Source: Mesorhizobium denitrificans
GTDB taxonomy: Bacteria; Pseudomonadota; Alphaproteobacteria; Rhizobiales; Rhizobiaceae
Direction of reading: 5' to 3'
Assembly: GCF_003403035.1 (NCBI RefSeq)
Contig: NZ_QURN01000009.1
Location: 1 to 64,000 of the forward strand
DNA: 64,000 nucleotides
The translations under genes were made by a program, and so were the position numbers. Shown piece by piece: positions 1 through 9,326 of this stretch (position 1 is the first letter of the stretch; each line of letters opens with the position of its first letter). The notes under the pieces are model-generated. The model saw nothing but the letters and a program-made list of their open reading frames with translations, was not told the DNA's origin and did no database searches.

Positions 1-59
1 ACTCAACATTAGAGCGAACCTTACCGCCGCCAGCGGCGTGCCGCCCGCGTTGTTGGCCG

Positions 60-89
60 TATATAGGCCTCACCCCCCAAAACTGTCAA
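60..89 (-). promoter_or_regulatory. strong rRNA-type promoter reading off the left edge
   Basis: On the minus strand a perfect -35 box TTGACA (84-89) is followed after 18 nt by TATATA (60-65), then by a GC-rich start region. AT-rich DNA lies upstream (about 100-220), as an UP element would. This is the strongest consensus promoter I see in the window. Its strength and GC-rich discriminator fit an rRNA or tRNA operon starting just left of position 1, but that gene is outside the window, so the target is inference. Confidence 0.6.
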
Positions 90-275
90 CACGGCAATTC
101 AAACTTTGACGAAGATTTTTTCGATTTCTGGAAATAACCCGAAATCGCGCACACGCTTGTTACGAAAATTCCGTCAATCGATTGTTTTCAATAATAAAGT
201 TGCTCGTACGCGCGCGCTGCCAGTACCGCAACTTGTGAATCGGCTAAGAATCGCTGCCAAAATCCACAGGCCGAA

Positions 276-306
276 CAAAAAAGGCGGGACTTAGTCCCGC
301 CTTTTA
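276..306 (-). terminator. intrinsic terminator of guaA
   Basis: An 8-bp perfect GC-rich stem GGCGGGAC/GTCCCGCC (283-290 with 294-301) with a 3-nt loop is followed on the minus strand by a run of six T. It lies 18 bp past the guaA stop. Tracts of T on both sides could make it bidirectional. The remainder of 90-275 holds no gene I can support. Confidence 0.85.
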
Positions 307-323
307 TACTGCTCTATGGAATC

Positions 324-1895
324 TCATTCCCACTCGATCGTTCCGGGTGGTTTGCTCGTCACGTCGTAGACGACGCGATTGATCCCGCGCACCTCATTGA
401 TAATGCGTGTGGCGGCATTGCCGAGGAAATTCATGTCGTAGTGATAGAAGTCGGCTGTCATGCCGTCGACGGAAGTCACGGCCCGCAGCGCGCAGACGAA
501 CTCATATGTGCGGCCGTCACCCATCACACCAACCGTCTGCACCGGCAGCAGCACGGCAAACGCCTGCCAGATCGCGTCATACAAGCCAGCCTTGCGAATC
601 TCATCGAGATAGATCGCGTCGGCCTCGCGCAGAATCTCCAGCTTTTCGCGCGTCACGCCACCGGGGCAACGAATCGCGAGGCCCGGTCCGGGGAAGGGAT
701 GCCGACCGATAAACGATTCGGGCAGGCCCAGTTCGCGGCCCAGCTCGCGCACTTCGTCTTTAAAGAGTTCGCGCAGCGGCTCTACCAGCTTCATATTCAT
801 GCGTTCTGGCAGGCCGCCCACATTGTGGTGCGATTTGATCGTCACCGATGGCCCGCCGGTGAAAGACACGCTCTCGATAACATCCGGGTAAAGCGTGCCT
901 TGCGCGAGGAAATCCGCACCGCCCAGCTTCTTCGCTTCTTCCTCGAAAACTTCGATAAAAAGGCGGCCAATCGTTTTGCGCTTCTTCTCGGGATCACTCT
1001 CGCCTTCCAACGCACCAATAAAGCGGTCGGAAGCGTTCACCAGAATCAGCGGCAGATTGTAGTGCTCACGGAACATGGCCACTACATCTGCGGCTTCGTT
1101 CTTCCGCATCAGGCCGTGGTCGACAAGAATGCAGGTCAGTTGATCGCCAACCGCCTCATGGATCAGCAGCGCTGCAACAGATGAATCGACGCCGCCCGAA
1201 AGCGCGCAGATCACCTTGCCCTTGCCCACTTGTTTGCGGATCGCCTCGACAGCCTGCTCGCGGTAGGCCGCCATCGTCCAGTCGCCCTTGAGGCCGACAA
1301 TATCGCGCACGAAATTGCGCAGCAGCTTGGCGCCGTCTGGCGTGTGAACCACTTCGGGGTGAAACTGCACAGCATAAAACTTTCGCGCCTCGTCCGCGAT
1401 TGCCGCGAAGGGCGCGCCTGACGAAGTGCCGACGATCTTGAAGCCATCCGGAATTGAGGTAACGCGGTCGCCGTGGCTCATCCAGACCTGGTGCCGGGTG
1501 CCCTTTGCCCACACATTTTCAAACAGCGAGCAGTCGTCTTCGATTTCCAGAAACGCCCTGCCGAATTCGCGGTGATGACCAGCTTCCACCTTGCCGCCAA
1601 GCTGTGCGCACATTGTCTGTTCGCCATAGCAAATGCCGAGTACAGGAACGCCAGCGGAGAATACAACGTCCGGAGCGCGCGGGCTGCCTATATCCACCGT
1701 CGATGCCGGACTGCCTGAAAGGATCACGCCCTTCGGTTGAAGTCTCGAAAAGGCTTCGGCGGCAGACTGAAACGGTACGATCTCGGAATAAACGCCAGCC
1801 TCACGCACTCGTCTCGCTATGAGCTGAGTGACCTGGCTGCCGAAATCGATGATGAGGATGGCGTCGGTGTGCGCTGTGTTCTTCATGGCGGGCAT
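324..1895 (-). CDS. guaA: GMP synthase (glutamine-hydrolysing)
   Basis: Converts XMP, glutamine and ATP to GMP, the last step of de novo GMP synthesis; cytoplasmic. The 523 residues match the usual bacterial length of about 520. The N-terminal class I amidotransferase domain has nucleophile Cys89 in GICYGE and the His179/Glu181 pair in QFHPE. The ATP-pyrophosphatase P-loop LSGGVDSS is near 232-239, followed by the C-terminal dimerisation domain ending [10 protein letters not shown] terminator follows the stop. The upstream nucleosidase gene ends 98 bp before the start, and that gap carries a repeated 9-mer. Confidence 0.97.
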   Translation of the reverse strand: MPAMKNTAHTDAILIIDFGSQVTQLIARRVREAGVYSEIVPFQSAAEAFSRLQPKGVILSGSPASTVDIGSPRAPDVVFSAGVPVLGICYGEQTMCAQLGGKVEAGHHREFGRAFLEIEDDCSLFENVWAKGTRHQVWMSHGDRVTSIPDGFKIVGTSSGAPFAAIADEARKFYAVQFHPEVVHTPDGAKLLRNFVRDIVGLKGDWTMAAYREQAVEAIRKQVGKGKVICALSGGVDSSVAALLIHEAVGDQLTCILVDHGLMRKNEAADVVAMFREHYNLPLILVNASDRFIGALEGESDPEKKRKTIGRLFIEVFEEEAKKLGGADFLAQGTLYPDVIESVSFTGGPSVTIKSHHNVGGLPERMNMKLVEPLRELFKDEVRELGRELGLPESFIGRHPFPGPGLAIRCPGGVTREKLEILREADAIYLDEIRKAGLYDAIWQAFAVLLPVQTVGVMGDGRTYEFVCALRAVTSVDGMTADFYHYDMNFLGNAATRIINEVRGINRVVYDVTSKPPGTIEWE

Positions 1896-1944
1896 TTAGA
1901 GAAAGAACTGAGTCGACGCAATGGGTTAGACTCAATTGCGAAGA

Positions 1945-1999
1945 AGTTGAATCGGAAACCTCGCGTGCAGATTCAACTGCCTCACATTCAGATTCAACT
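1945..1999. repeat. inverted/direct repeat of AGTTGAATC upstream of guaA
   Basis: The 9-mer AGTTGAATC occurs at 1945-1953, and its reverse complement GATTCAACT at 1970-1978 and again at 1991-1999. The first two form a perfect inverted repeat with a 16-nt spacer; the last overlaps the stop codon of the nucleosidase gene. The position 50-100 bp before guaA suggests a regulatory site or a leader hairpin, but no known factor is recognised. Confidence 0.4.
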
Positions 2000-2641
2000 A
2001 CGACGTGTAAATTCGACTTCGCCAGCCCCGACCGCCAGCGTCAAACGCTCCACTGCGGCGGCAAGCTTCTCATCTATTACATGAAGGTATTCGGTCCAGT
2101 CGCCAACATGCCGAAGTTCTGCCGCACCGTCCGAAATGCCGCGTAGCGCAATCAGCGGCACGCGGAAATATTGGCATGCGCGCAGAACCGCGAAGGTTTC
2201 CATATCAACCATGTCAGCACTGACGGAATCATAGGCTGCGCCTGAAACGATATTCGCGCCCGTCGAAAGAGACGCCTGTTTTATCCCCGCGATGCGCAAT
2301 GGCAGGTCCACCACTTCAGGCAAATCCAGAAACGGCGTCTTGCCTTTTGGAAAGCCGAGCGCGGAGGCGTCCATGTCGCGATAGGACACTGATACGGCCT
2401 GATAGATTTCGGTTTGCTCCAGCGAGCGGCTTCCAGCCGAACCCAGCGACACGACCAGATCGGGCAAAATCTTCGCCGCCTCCATCCGTGCAAGCTCGGT
2501 CGAAACGACCACCGCCGCTTCCACCGGGCCGACGCCGGTGATCAGCGGCGTAAACAGCTTGCGCAAATGCTGGCCATATTCCTGCTCGGCAGCCATGACG
2601 AACAGCACATCGCGCCCGCCTATGGAAACCGCCGCACTCAA
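1994..2641 (-). CDS. mtnN: 5'-methylthioadenosine/S-adenosylhomocysteine nucleosidase
   Basis: PNP/UDP phosphorylase superfamily nucleosidase, 215 aa, expected to cleave MTA and SAH to adenine plus the thioribosyl product. Visible family signs are VMAAEQEYG at the N-terminus (putative catalytic Glu), LGSAGS, VDMETFAV (nucleoside-binding Met-Glu) and GISDGA with the catalytic-type Asp. The start overlaps the stop of the thioesterase gene by 4 nt (ATGA), so the two are translationally coupled. Substrate choice (MTA, SAH or another nucleoside) is by family only. Confidence 0.85.
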   Translation of the reverse strand: MSAAVSIGGRDVLFVMAAEQEYGQHLRKLFTPLITGVGPVEAAVVVSTELARMEAAKILPDLVVSLGSAGSRSLEQTEIYQAVSVSYRDMDASALGFPKGKTPFLDLPEVVDLPLRIAGIKQASLSTGANIVSGAAYDSVSADMVDMETFAVLRACQYFRVPLIALRGISDGAAELRHVGDWTEYLHVIDEKLAAAVERLTLAVGAGEVEFTRRS

Positions 2642-3093
2642 CCCTCGATGCCCTCGCGGCCAGTGATCGTCATCAGAGTGCCGGTCATGGTCGCGATCAG
2701 CTTCGCCTCGCCATCGCTTATGGCATAGGCTTCACCATCGGCAACGATGATCGTGCGCCCCGGCTTCGTAACCGACCCGCGGAAAAGGAAGCGATCCCCC
2801 TTCCCCGGTGCGAGCAGATTCACCTTGAACTCAATCGTCAAAACGCCCGCGCTCGGCGGCATCAGCGTGTAGGCGGCATAGCCGCAAGCTGAATCCAACG
2901 CTGCCGATATAATGCCGGCATGGAGAAAACCGTGCTGCTGCGTCAGCGCATCCGAAAAAGGCATCTCGATTTCGATTGTGCCGGGTGAGACGAGCGTTAG
3001 CTCGGCGCCCAATGTCGCCATTGCTTTCTGCTTGGCGAATGAGCTGCGAACGCGCTCGTCGAAATCCTCTGCCGGAACGATCTTGGCTGCCAT
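2638..3093 (-). CDS. PaaI-family hotdog thioesterase
   Basis: Single hotdog-fold protein, 151 aa from the chosen start. The HGFLHAGIISAALDSACG segment is the PaaI-type active-site loop and helix. It probably hydrolyses an acyl- or aryl-CoA; substrate unknown. I chose the ATG at 3091-3093 because GGGGGA lies 7-8 nt upstream. An in-frame ATG at 3138 would add 15 residues with a poorer ribosome site. It overlaps the nucleosidase gene by 4 nt, suggesting one transcript. Confidence 0.85.
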   Translation of the reverse strand: MAAKIVPAEDFDERVRSSFAKQKAMATLGAELTLVSPGTIEIEMPFSDALTQQHGFLHAGIISAALDSACGYAAYTLMPPSAGVLTIEFKVNLLAPGKGDRFLFRGSVTKPGRTIIVADGEAYAISDGEAKLIATMTGTLMTITGREGIEG

Positions 3094-3192
3094 CTGTATT
3101 TCCCCCGGCCTCGCCATAGCAGAGCCGCTGCTTAACATTCCAGCAGTCTAGATCATTTTTGTGCGGTGCAACAATGCTTATTTAATGGAGCC

Positions 3193-5043
3193 TTATTCGC
3201 CGGGTAACCTGCGCACCGCGCCCTTATCGGCGCTTGTGGCAAATGCCGCATAGGCGCGCAGCGCCCTGGTTACATTGCGCTTGCGCTGTTCGACGGGCTT
3301 CCAGCCTTTTGCATCCTGCTCTTTGCGACGCTCTGCGAGTTCCGCATCGCTGATTGCAAGATTGATCGTGCGGTTGGGAATGTCGATCTCGATCGTGTCG
3401 CCATTGCGCACCAGACCGATTGCGCCGCCTTCCGCCGCTTCCGGCGAAACGTGACCGATGGAAAGGCCGGACGTGCCGCCCGAGAACCTGCCATCGGTCA
3501 AGAGCGCGCAGGCTTTCCCCAGGCCCTTCGATTTCAGATAGCTGGTCGGGTAGAGCATTTCCTGCATACCGGGACCACCGCGCGGCCCTTCATAGCGGAT
3601 AACGACGACATCTCCCTCATGCACCTCGTTTGAGAGAATGCCTTTCACCGCCGAATCCTGGCTTTCGAAAACCTTCGCCGTGCCGGTGAATTTCAGAATG
3701 CTTTCATCGACGCCCGCGGTCTTCACCACGCATCCATCCAGCGCGATATTTCCCTTGAGAACCGCCAGCCCGCCATCCTTCGAGAATGGATGCTCGACCG
3801 AGCGGATAACGCCATTTTCGCGGTCCGTATCGAGATCGTCCCAGCGCGCTTCCTGGCTGAAAGCCACCTGGGTGGGGATGCCGCCCGGCGCTGCGCTGAA
3901 GAATTTGCGTACGGATTCTGAATTTGTTTGGGTGATATCCCAGCGCTCGATGGCCTCGCCGAGCGTGGCCGTATGCACGGTCGGGCAATCGCGGTTGATC
4001 AGCCCGCCACGATCCAGTTCGCCAAGAATGCGCATGATGCCGCCTGCGCGGTGCACATCTTCCATATGCACGTCGCTTTTTGCGGGCGCCACTTTCGACA
4101 GGCACGGCACCTTGCGCGACAGGCGGTCAATATCATCCATCGTGAAATCGATCTCGCCTTCCAGCGCAGCCGCAAGAATATGCAGCACGGTGTTGGTTGA
4201 GCCACCCATCGCAATATCGAGCGCCATTGCATTCTCAAATGCAGGCTTGGATGCAATTGTTCGTGGCAGAGCTGTCGCGTCGTCCTGCTCATACCAGCGC
4301 TGGGCCAGATCGACGATCAAATGCCCCGCTTCGACAAACAGGCGGCGACGGTCGGCATGGGTCGCCAATGTCGAGCCATTGCCGGGCAGCGAAAGGCCGA
4401 GCGCTTCCGTCAGACAGTTCATTGAATTGGCGGTGAACATGCCGGAGCACGAGCCGCATGTCGGGCAGGCCGAGCGCTCGATGATTTTCACGTCCTCATC
4501 GGAAACCTTGTCGTCAGCCGCCGCTACCATTGCGTCAACCAGATCCAACGCGTGCTGTTTTCCCGCGAGCACGACCTTGCCCGCTTCCATTGGGCCACCC
4601 GAAACGAACACGGTCGGGATGTTGAGCCGCAGCGACGCCATCAGCATGCCGGGCGTGATCTTGTCGCAATTCGAGATGCAGACCATCGCGTCCGCGCAAT
4701 GCGCGTTGACCATATATTCCACGCTGTCGGCGATAAGTTCGCGCGAGGGCAACGAATAGAGCATCCCATCATGGCCCATCGCGATGCCGTCATCGACCGC
4801 AATCGTATTGAACTCTTTAGCGACGCCGCCGGCATTTTCGATTTCGCGCGCGACGAGTTGGCCGAGGTCTTTCAGGTGCACATGGCCCGGCACGAACTGC
4901 GTGAAGGAATTGACCACGGCGATAATTGGCTTGCCGAAATCGCCGTCCTTCATGCCAGTCGCGCGCCAGAGTCCCCGCGCGCCAGCCATATTTCGTCCGT
5001 GAGTAGTCGTGCGTGAGCGATATGCAGGCATTTTCGTATCCAA
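3193..5043 (-). CDS. ilvD: dihydroxy-acid dehydratase
   Basis: Dehydrates 2,3-dihydroxy acids to 2-oxo acids in valine, isoleucine and leucine/pantothenate synthesis. The 616 aa are typical of the IlvD/Edd family. Cluster cysteines appear in CISNCDK (Cys122, Cys126) and CPTCGSC (Cys193/196/199). The C-terminal [14 protein letters not shown] signature is intact. It is a paralogue of edd (60592-62412), from which it differs by length and pathway context. It starts at the ATG at 5043; a second ATG four codons on is possible. It stands alone, 99 bp upstream of the thioesterase gene. Confidence 0.95.
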   Translation of the reverse strand: MDTKMPAYRSRTTTHGRNMAGARGLWRATGMKDGDFGKPIIAVVNSFTQFVPGHVHLKDLGQLVAREIENAGGVAKEFNTIAVDDGIAMGHDGMLYSLPSRELIADSVEYMVNAHCADAMVCISNCDKITPGMLMASLRLNIPTVFVSGGPMEAGKVVLAGKQHALDLVDAMVAAADDKVSDEDVKIIERSACPTCGSCSGMFTANSMNCLTEALGLSLPGNGSTLATHADRRRLFVEAGHLIVDLAQRWYEQDDATALPRTIASKPAFENAMALDIAMGGSTNTVLHILAAALEGEIDFTMDDIDRLSRKVPCLSKVAPAKSDVHMEDVHRAGGIMRILGELDRGGLINRDCPTVHTATLGEAIERWDITQTNSESVRKFFSAAPGGIPTQVAFSQEARWDDLDTDRENGVIRSVEHPFSKDGGLAVLKGNIALDGCVVKTAGVDESILKFTGTAKVFESQDSAVKGILSNEVHEGDVVVIRYEGPRGGPGMQEMLYPTSYLKSKGLGKACALLTDGRFSGGTSGLSIGHVSPEAAEGGAIGLVRNGDTIEIDIPNRTINLAISDAELAERRKEQDAKGWKPVEQRKRNVTRALRAYAAFATSADKGAVRRLPGE

Positions 5044-5123
5044 TCCGTCTGTAAGCGGAGCTAACTAGCGGAAAATGGCTAAAACGTCACGGAAAAAGCA
5101 CGATTGTTTCCTGCACCTTTTTG

Positions 5124-5253
5124 CTTCTCCCCGTTCATTTGGGGGAGGCAGGCTGCGGCGATGTCTCGCAAACTCATGCAGTGCTGAAAATAGAACGTGG
5201 CGATGAAGTCCCCCTCTCCCCGTTTACGGAAAGAGGGTAAGGGTGAGGGCGTC
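5124..5253. repeat. intergenic palindromic repeats of the CTCCCCGTTTnCGG class
   Basis: Two degenerate palindromic units (about 5124-5160 and 5209-5251) lie in the 224-bp gap between rsmB and ilvD. The second has the form CTCCCCGTTTACGG with an AAGGGTGAGGG tail. Related units occur at 27154-27194 and 53056-53106. They resemble the short dispersed palindromes common in rhizobial genomes. Nothing else is recognised in this gap. Confidence 0.6.
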
Positions 5254-5267
5254 GGCCCCGATTTACC

Positions 5268-6557
5268 TTACCCTGCTCGCTCCAGCGCCGAGAAATAGAA
5301 CCCATCCGTACCGCTCAGTGCGGGGCTGAGGCGAATGCCGCCGCGCGCATCCACGCGCGCCAAATCTGCGGCGTCGGGAAAACTTTCCCGCCACAGTGCA
5401 ACATGATCCACAATCTTGAACGCCTCATTTCGCGCGGCAAACGCTTCGAGTTGGTCGCGGTTTTCGGCATCGAACACCGAGCATGTAATATAGACGAGCC
5501 GCCCGCCCGGTTTCACAAACCGGCTTGCCTTGTCCAAAATATCCGCCTGCTCGCGACACCGTTGGTCGACTTGCTTCTGGCTTAGCCGCCACTTGGCATC
5601 GGGCCTGCGCCGCCACGTACCCGACCCTGTGCACGGCGCATCGATCAGCACGATGTCCATGCTGCCAACCAGCGGTTCAAGCTCCGGCGCGCGCGCCATC
5701 ACCTCGACGTTCCGAACTTCTGACCGGCGCAAACGATCAAAGATCGGCGCCAGCCGCTGCTTTTCAGAATCATGCGCGACGATGCGGCCCTCATTCTTCA
5801 TGATTGCCGCGAGCGCCAATGTCTTGCCGCCGCCGCCCGCGCAATAATCCAGCACCTGCATTCCGGGCTTCGCACCGGCGAGTTCGGCAGCAACCTGCGA
5901 GCCTTCATCCTGAATCTCGAACCAGCCTTTCTGGAATGCGGGTTCAGCTTGCACATTCGGGTGCCGCCCGCCGCCTGCAATCGGCGCGATACGCACGCCT
6001 TGCGAGGCAATTCGCATCGGCTCAGCACCCGTCTCGCCAAGTTCACGCAAGACTGTTTCGCGATCCGACATCAGCGTGTTGGCGCGCAGGTCGAGCGGTG
6101 GGCGATCTGCCAGCCCCGCGGCCTCCTGCGCCCACGCCTCGCCAAACGCGGCCTGAAGATGCGGCACGACCCAATCGGGGCAATCCGCCCGCACCTCGTC
6201 CGGCATTTGTTCACGCAGCCGGCGCTGCACTCCGGCGAGTTCGTCAGCGCTCAGCGGTTCGGGCGCGAAACGGTCGCCCGTCAGTTCCGTATTAATTGCA
6301 TCGGGCGAAAGGCCCCATTCCAGAATCAGCGCGCCAAAGGCCTGCCCGCGTACGCTGTCATCGTCCATCAGCCAAGCAGCCGACAATCTCCGGCGCAGCG
6401 TGTCATAAACGATATTGCCAATTGCGCCGCGATCGCCCGATCCGGCAAAGCGATGCGAGAGGCCCCAGTCTTTCAGCGCCTCGGCAACCGGCCTGCGCCG
6501 TTGCTCCATATCCCGCAAAACTTCGATGGCTGCCGCCAGCCTGCCGCCCAATCTCAT
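5268..6557 (-). CDS. rsmB: 16S rRNA (cytosine-5) methyltransferase, RsmB/NOP family
   Basis: SAM-dependent RNA m5C methyltransferase, 429 aa from the chosen ATG at 6557. The N-terminal part is an alpha-helical NusB/RsmB-like region (AIEVLRDMEQRRRP onward). The catalytic domain has the SAM motif DYCAGGGGKTLALA, the PCTGSG loop with one catalytic Cys and VYITCSVFD with the nucleophile Cys. The reading frame stays open upstream to 6677, but that extension is basic and low in family character, so I start at MRLGGR. The exact target (C967 or another base) is inferred from the family. Confidence 0.85.
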   Translation of the reverse strand: MRLGGRLAAAIEVLRDMEQRRRPVAEALKDWGLSHRFAGSGDRGAIGNIVYDTLRRRLSAAWLMDDDSVRGQAFGALILEWGLSPDAINTELTGDRFAPEPLSADELAGVQRRLREQMPDEVRADCPDWVVPHLQAAFGEAWAQEAAGLADRPPLDLRANTLMSDRETVLRELGETGAEPMRIASQGVRIAPIAGGGRHPNVQAEPAFQKGWFEIQDEGSQVAAELAGAKPGMQVLDYCAGGGGKTLALAAIMKNEGRIVAHDSEKQRLAPIFDRLRRSEVRNVEVMARAPELEPLVGSMDIVLIDAPCTGSGTWRRRPDAKWRLSQKQVDQRCREQADILDKASRFVKPGGRLVYITCSVFDAENRDQLEAFAARNEAFKIVDHVALWRESFPDAADLARVDARGGIRLSPALSGTDGFYFSALERAG

Positions 6558-6740
6558 CTCGGTTATCCGATCCCGGTTGACCCGTTTGCGCCTAGCTAGC
6601 GCCCGGTCCGCAATCGCGCAAGGAGCACCGCGAAAACATCGTTGATTTGCTCGCGCCGCGCATTTTTTGCGCAACACATGCGCGCTAAAATGTCGCGCGA
6701 ATCAACTCTCCGTTATGGAGACTGAGTGAGGGGAATGGAC

Positions 6741-7412
6741 ATGAAGAAATATCTGGCCGAATTGATCGGCACCTTTCTGCTGGTTTTCTTAGGTACTGCA
6801 TCGATCGTGCTCGGCGGGTTGGCAACCGCCCTGCCCATCGGCCAGGGTTTCATCGGTCTGGCTTTCGGCATCGGCGTGATTTCTGCCGCCTATGCCATCG
6901 GCCCAGTGTCCGGCGCGCATCTCAATCCGGCGGTAACGGTTGGCGTTTTTCTGTCCGGACGCATGCCCGCCGGTGATGTCGTCGGTTACATCGTCGCGCA
7001 AATCATCGGTGCGATCATTGCAACACTTGCGCTTGTCATCATCTGCACCGGCCACGCAACGCCCGTCATCAATTACGGCGCGAATGGCTGGGATCCGAAT
7101 GCATGGAGCACTGTCGGCGCGTTCCTTGTCGAAGCGATTGCCACCTTTGTGTTCGTGCTGGTCATCCTCGGCGTGACTGCTGAAAAGCACTCCACTGCAT
7201 TTGCCGGATTGGTCATCGGCCTGACGCTTGCCGCGATCCACTTTGCGGTCATCCCGGTCACGGGCACTTCGGTGAATCCCGCACGCTCTATTGGCCCTGC
7301 CCTGTTCTCAACCGGCGCGATGGGCCAGCTTTGGCTGTTCATTGTCGCTCCGCTGGTCGGCGGCGCAATTGCGGGCATCGTCGCCAAAACCCGTGCATAT
7401 GAGTTGGAATAG
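6741..7412 (+). CDS. aqpZ: aquaporin Z
   Basis: Inner-membrane water channel, 223 aa with six hydrophobic spans and both half-helix motifs, HLNPAVT near residue 60 and SVNPARS near 181. The His in IHFAVIP and the Thr and Arg near the second NPA fit the narrow AqpZ-type selectivity filter rather than a glycerol facilitator. I start at the ATG at 6741 because GAGGGG is centred 7-8 nt upstream; in-frame GTG and ATG codons at 6726 and 6735 are less well placed. It is convergent with hisG, with a terminator between. Confidence 0.93.
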   Translation: MKKYLAELIGTFLLVFLGTASIVLGGLATALPIGQGFIGLAFGIGVISAAYAIGPVSGAHLNPAVTVGVFLSGRMPAGDVVGYIVAQIIGAIIATLALVIICTGHATPVINYGANGWDPNAWSTVGAFLVEAIATFVFVLVILGVTAEKHSTAFAGLVIGLTLAAIHFAVIPVTGTSVNPARSIGPALFSTGAMGQLWLFIVAPLVGGAIAGIVAKTRAYELE

Positions 7413-7455
7413 TCGGCGAGAGAAGCACGTCGCCCGGCTCGGCAGGTGAGGTGAA

Positions 7456-7490
7456 TACCCCTTATCCGGCAGGCGGATGAGGGGTTATTT
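7456..7490. terminator. bidirectional terminator between aqpZ and hisG
   Basis: An 11-bp stem CCCCTTATCCG/CGGATGAGGGG (one T-G pair) with a short loop lies between convergent genes. It is also a member of a dispersed CCCCTCATCCG palindrome class; a longer version occurs at 19834-19910. Confidence 0.6.
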
Positions 7491-7518
7491 CCCCTTGCGG
7501 GTTAATTACTGAACGGGC

Positions 7519-8214
7519 TCATCCCGCGCGCACCTGCTGCACCAAGCTGTCCAGCAGTGCGGCATCTTCCTTGCTCCGCGCGCATTTCGAAGCCACCAGA
7601 CAAGCCTGGGAGCGCAAAATCACGCCATCTCCCAAAATCTTGAGATGGTTCGCCTTCAGCGTTGACCCGGTCGTCGTAATATCCACGATGACATCCGCCG
7701 ATCCTGCTGCCGGAGCGCCCTCTGTCGCGCCGAGGCTTTCGACGATCCGATAAACCTGAATCCCGTGCATTTGCGAGAAAAACTGCTGCGTCAACCGCCA
7801 GTATTTCGTCGCAATGCGCAACCGCCGCCCGTGACGCTGGCGAAACTCCGCCGCCACGTCATCCAGATCGCCCATCGTATCCACGTCGAGCCAAATATCC
7901 GGCACGGCCACGACCACATCGGCAAAACCAAAGCCCAGCCGCGTCGCGATTTCCGCGCGGTTCTCCCAGTCGGCAACGTTTTCGCGCAGCAAATCTTCGC
8001 CCGTAATGCCGAGATCGACCGCGCCGCGACCGAGTTCGCCCGCAATCTCCGAAGCCGAGAGGAACGACACTTCGACGCCCTCATAGCCCTCCAGCCGCGC
8101 CTTGTATTTGCGGTCATCCGCCGGCAACGCGATATTCAGGCCCGCGCGCTCGAACACGGCCAGCGATTGTTCGCGCAACCTGCCCTTTGATGGAATGGCG
8201 AGGGTGATGCTCAT
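7519..8214 (-). CDS. hisG: ATP phosphoribosyltransferase catalytic subunit (short form)
   Basis: First enzyme of histidine synthesis (ATP + PRPP to phosphoribosyl-ATP). At 231 aa this is the short HisG type that lacks the C-terminal regulatory domain and needs HisZ, whose gene is directly upstream. The N-terminus [13 protein letters not shown] and the PRPP-loop region [14 protein letters not shown] fit the family. The ATG at 8214 overlaps the hisZ stop by 4 nt. The frame is open upstream inside hisZ, but that is a shadow. Confidence 0.95.
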   Translation of the reverse strand: MSITLAIPSKGRLREQSLAVFERAGLNIALPADDRKYKARLEGYEGVEVSFLSASEIAGELGRGAVDLGITGEDLLRENVADWENRAEIATRLGFGFADVVVAVPDIWLDVDTMGDLDDVAAEFRQRHGRRLRIATKYWRLTQQFFSQMHGIQVYRIVESLGATEGAPAAGSADVIVDITTTGSTLKANHLKILGDGVILRSQACLVASKCARSKEDAALLDSLVQQVRAG

Positions 8215-9326
8215 TGCGCACCCCGCAATGCATCGATGCGGTCCAGCCAAACGGAAAAGCCAACGCCCGGGATCGCTTGCCGCGCACCGAGCATCGTCAG
8301 CAGGCGGTCGTAACGCCCGCCGCCTGCCAGCGGACGATCCGCGCCCGGCCCGTCAATCTCAAACACAAGGCCCGTGTAATAATCCAGCGGACGCCCGAAT
8401 GCGGCATCATATGTAACGACATCCAGCGGCACGGCTTCCTTGCGCAGCGCTTCAAGGCGTGCCGAAAACCCAGCCAACGCCTTGCCGAGCGAAAGCCCCA
8501 CGTCGTTCGCGAAAGCTTCCAACGTCGCCGTGGCCTGCTCCACCGGCACGCGAATTGCGAGAAAACGGCGCAATGCATCGAACGCCGCTGGCGACAGTTG
8601 CACGCTCGCCAGTTCTGCTTTTTCCACCAGCCGCCTCGCAATCTCCTCCGGCGTTCGCCCCGCGGTCAGCGGAATGCCTGCTGCGTGCATTCCTTGCGTA
8701 ACATGCTCCACCAGCGCGGCCTCATCGCCATCCGCCACCAGCAAGGCCGCCGGTCCAACAACCGCCTTGGTTCGCGATTGGCTGCCAAGATCGGCCAGCG
8801 CCGCATCCAGCATCGCCGTCGAACCAAACGCCCGCGCGAGCCGCATCCGCCAGCCGCGCGGCAGACCCAGCGCACCCAGTACAGCCTCGAACAGCGCCTG
8901 ATCGCCTAGCGTCACCGCAAGGGTCCGCTCCGGCAAAACCCTATGCAGCAGCGCATACGCATCGCTGATCGAACGCGCATCCGCTTCGGCGGCATTGGTA
9001 TCGCCGAGATCTTCAATGCCCGCCTGAAAAAACTCCGGCCTGCCATCGCGCCGCTGCCGAAACACTTCTCCCAGATACGAATAGCGGCGCGGCGTATCTG
9101 CCTGGCTCGCAATATGGTCGAGGCAAACCGGAATCGTAAACTCCGGTCGCAAGCAAAGCTGCTCGCCCGTTTCGCTCTCGGTCAGGAAAATGCGCCGCCG
9201 CAAATCCTCGCCCGCAATGTCGAGAAACGGATCGGCAGGCTGTACGATTGCAACGTCGGCCGGTTCCGCACCGCGTGCAGCAAACAGCGCCCTGATGTCG
9301 GCAGCAATTGCGGGCAGGCGTATCAT
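8211..9326 (-). CDS. hisZ: ATP phosphoribosyltransferase regulatory subunit
   Basis: Histidyl-tRNA-synthetase paralogue that activates and regulates short HisG in a hetero-octamer. The 371 aa retain class II synthetase core features ([33 protein letters not shown]) but lack the aminoacylation domain set and the anticodon-binding domain. It overlaps both hisG and hisS by 4 nt (ATGA), so the three genes form one coupled operon. Confidence 0.94.
   Translation of the reverse strand: MIRLPAIAADIRALFAARGAEPADVAIVQPADPFLDIAGEDLRRRIFLTESETGEQLCLRPEFTIPVCLDHIASQADTPRRYSYLGEVFRQRRDGRPEFFQAGIEDLGDTNAAEADARSISDAYALLHRVLPERTLAVTLGDQALFEAVLGALGLPRGWRMRLARAFGSTAMLDAALADLGSQSRTKAVVGPAALLVADGDEAALVEHVTQGMHAAGIPLTAGRTPEEIARRLVEKAELASVQLSPAAFDALRRFLAIRVPVEQATATLEAFANDVGLSLGKALAGFSARLEALRKEAVPLDVVTYDAAFGRPLDYYTGLVFEIDGPGADRPLAGGGRYDRLLTMLGARQAIPGVGFSVWLDRIDALRGAQ

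Noticed and set aside
106-294. 62-codon plus-strand ORF
   Set aside because: Non-ATG start, no ribosome site, basic random-looking product, and it runs into the guaA terminator.
441-1184. Long plus-strand frame opposite guaA
   Set aside because: Antisense shadow of a high-GC gene; the minus-strand protein is unmistakably GuaA. The same reasoning removes the long antisense frames over ilvD, rsmB, hisZ, hisS, glcF, glcE, glcD, DUF3422, potG and aldehyde dehydrogenase.
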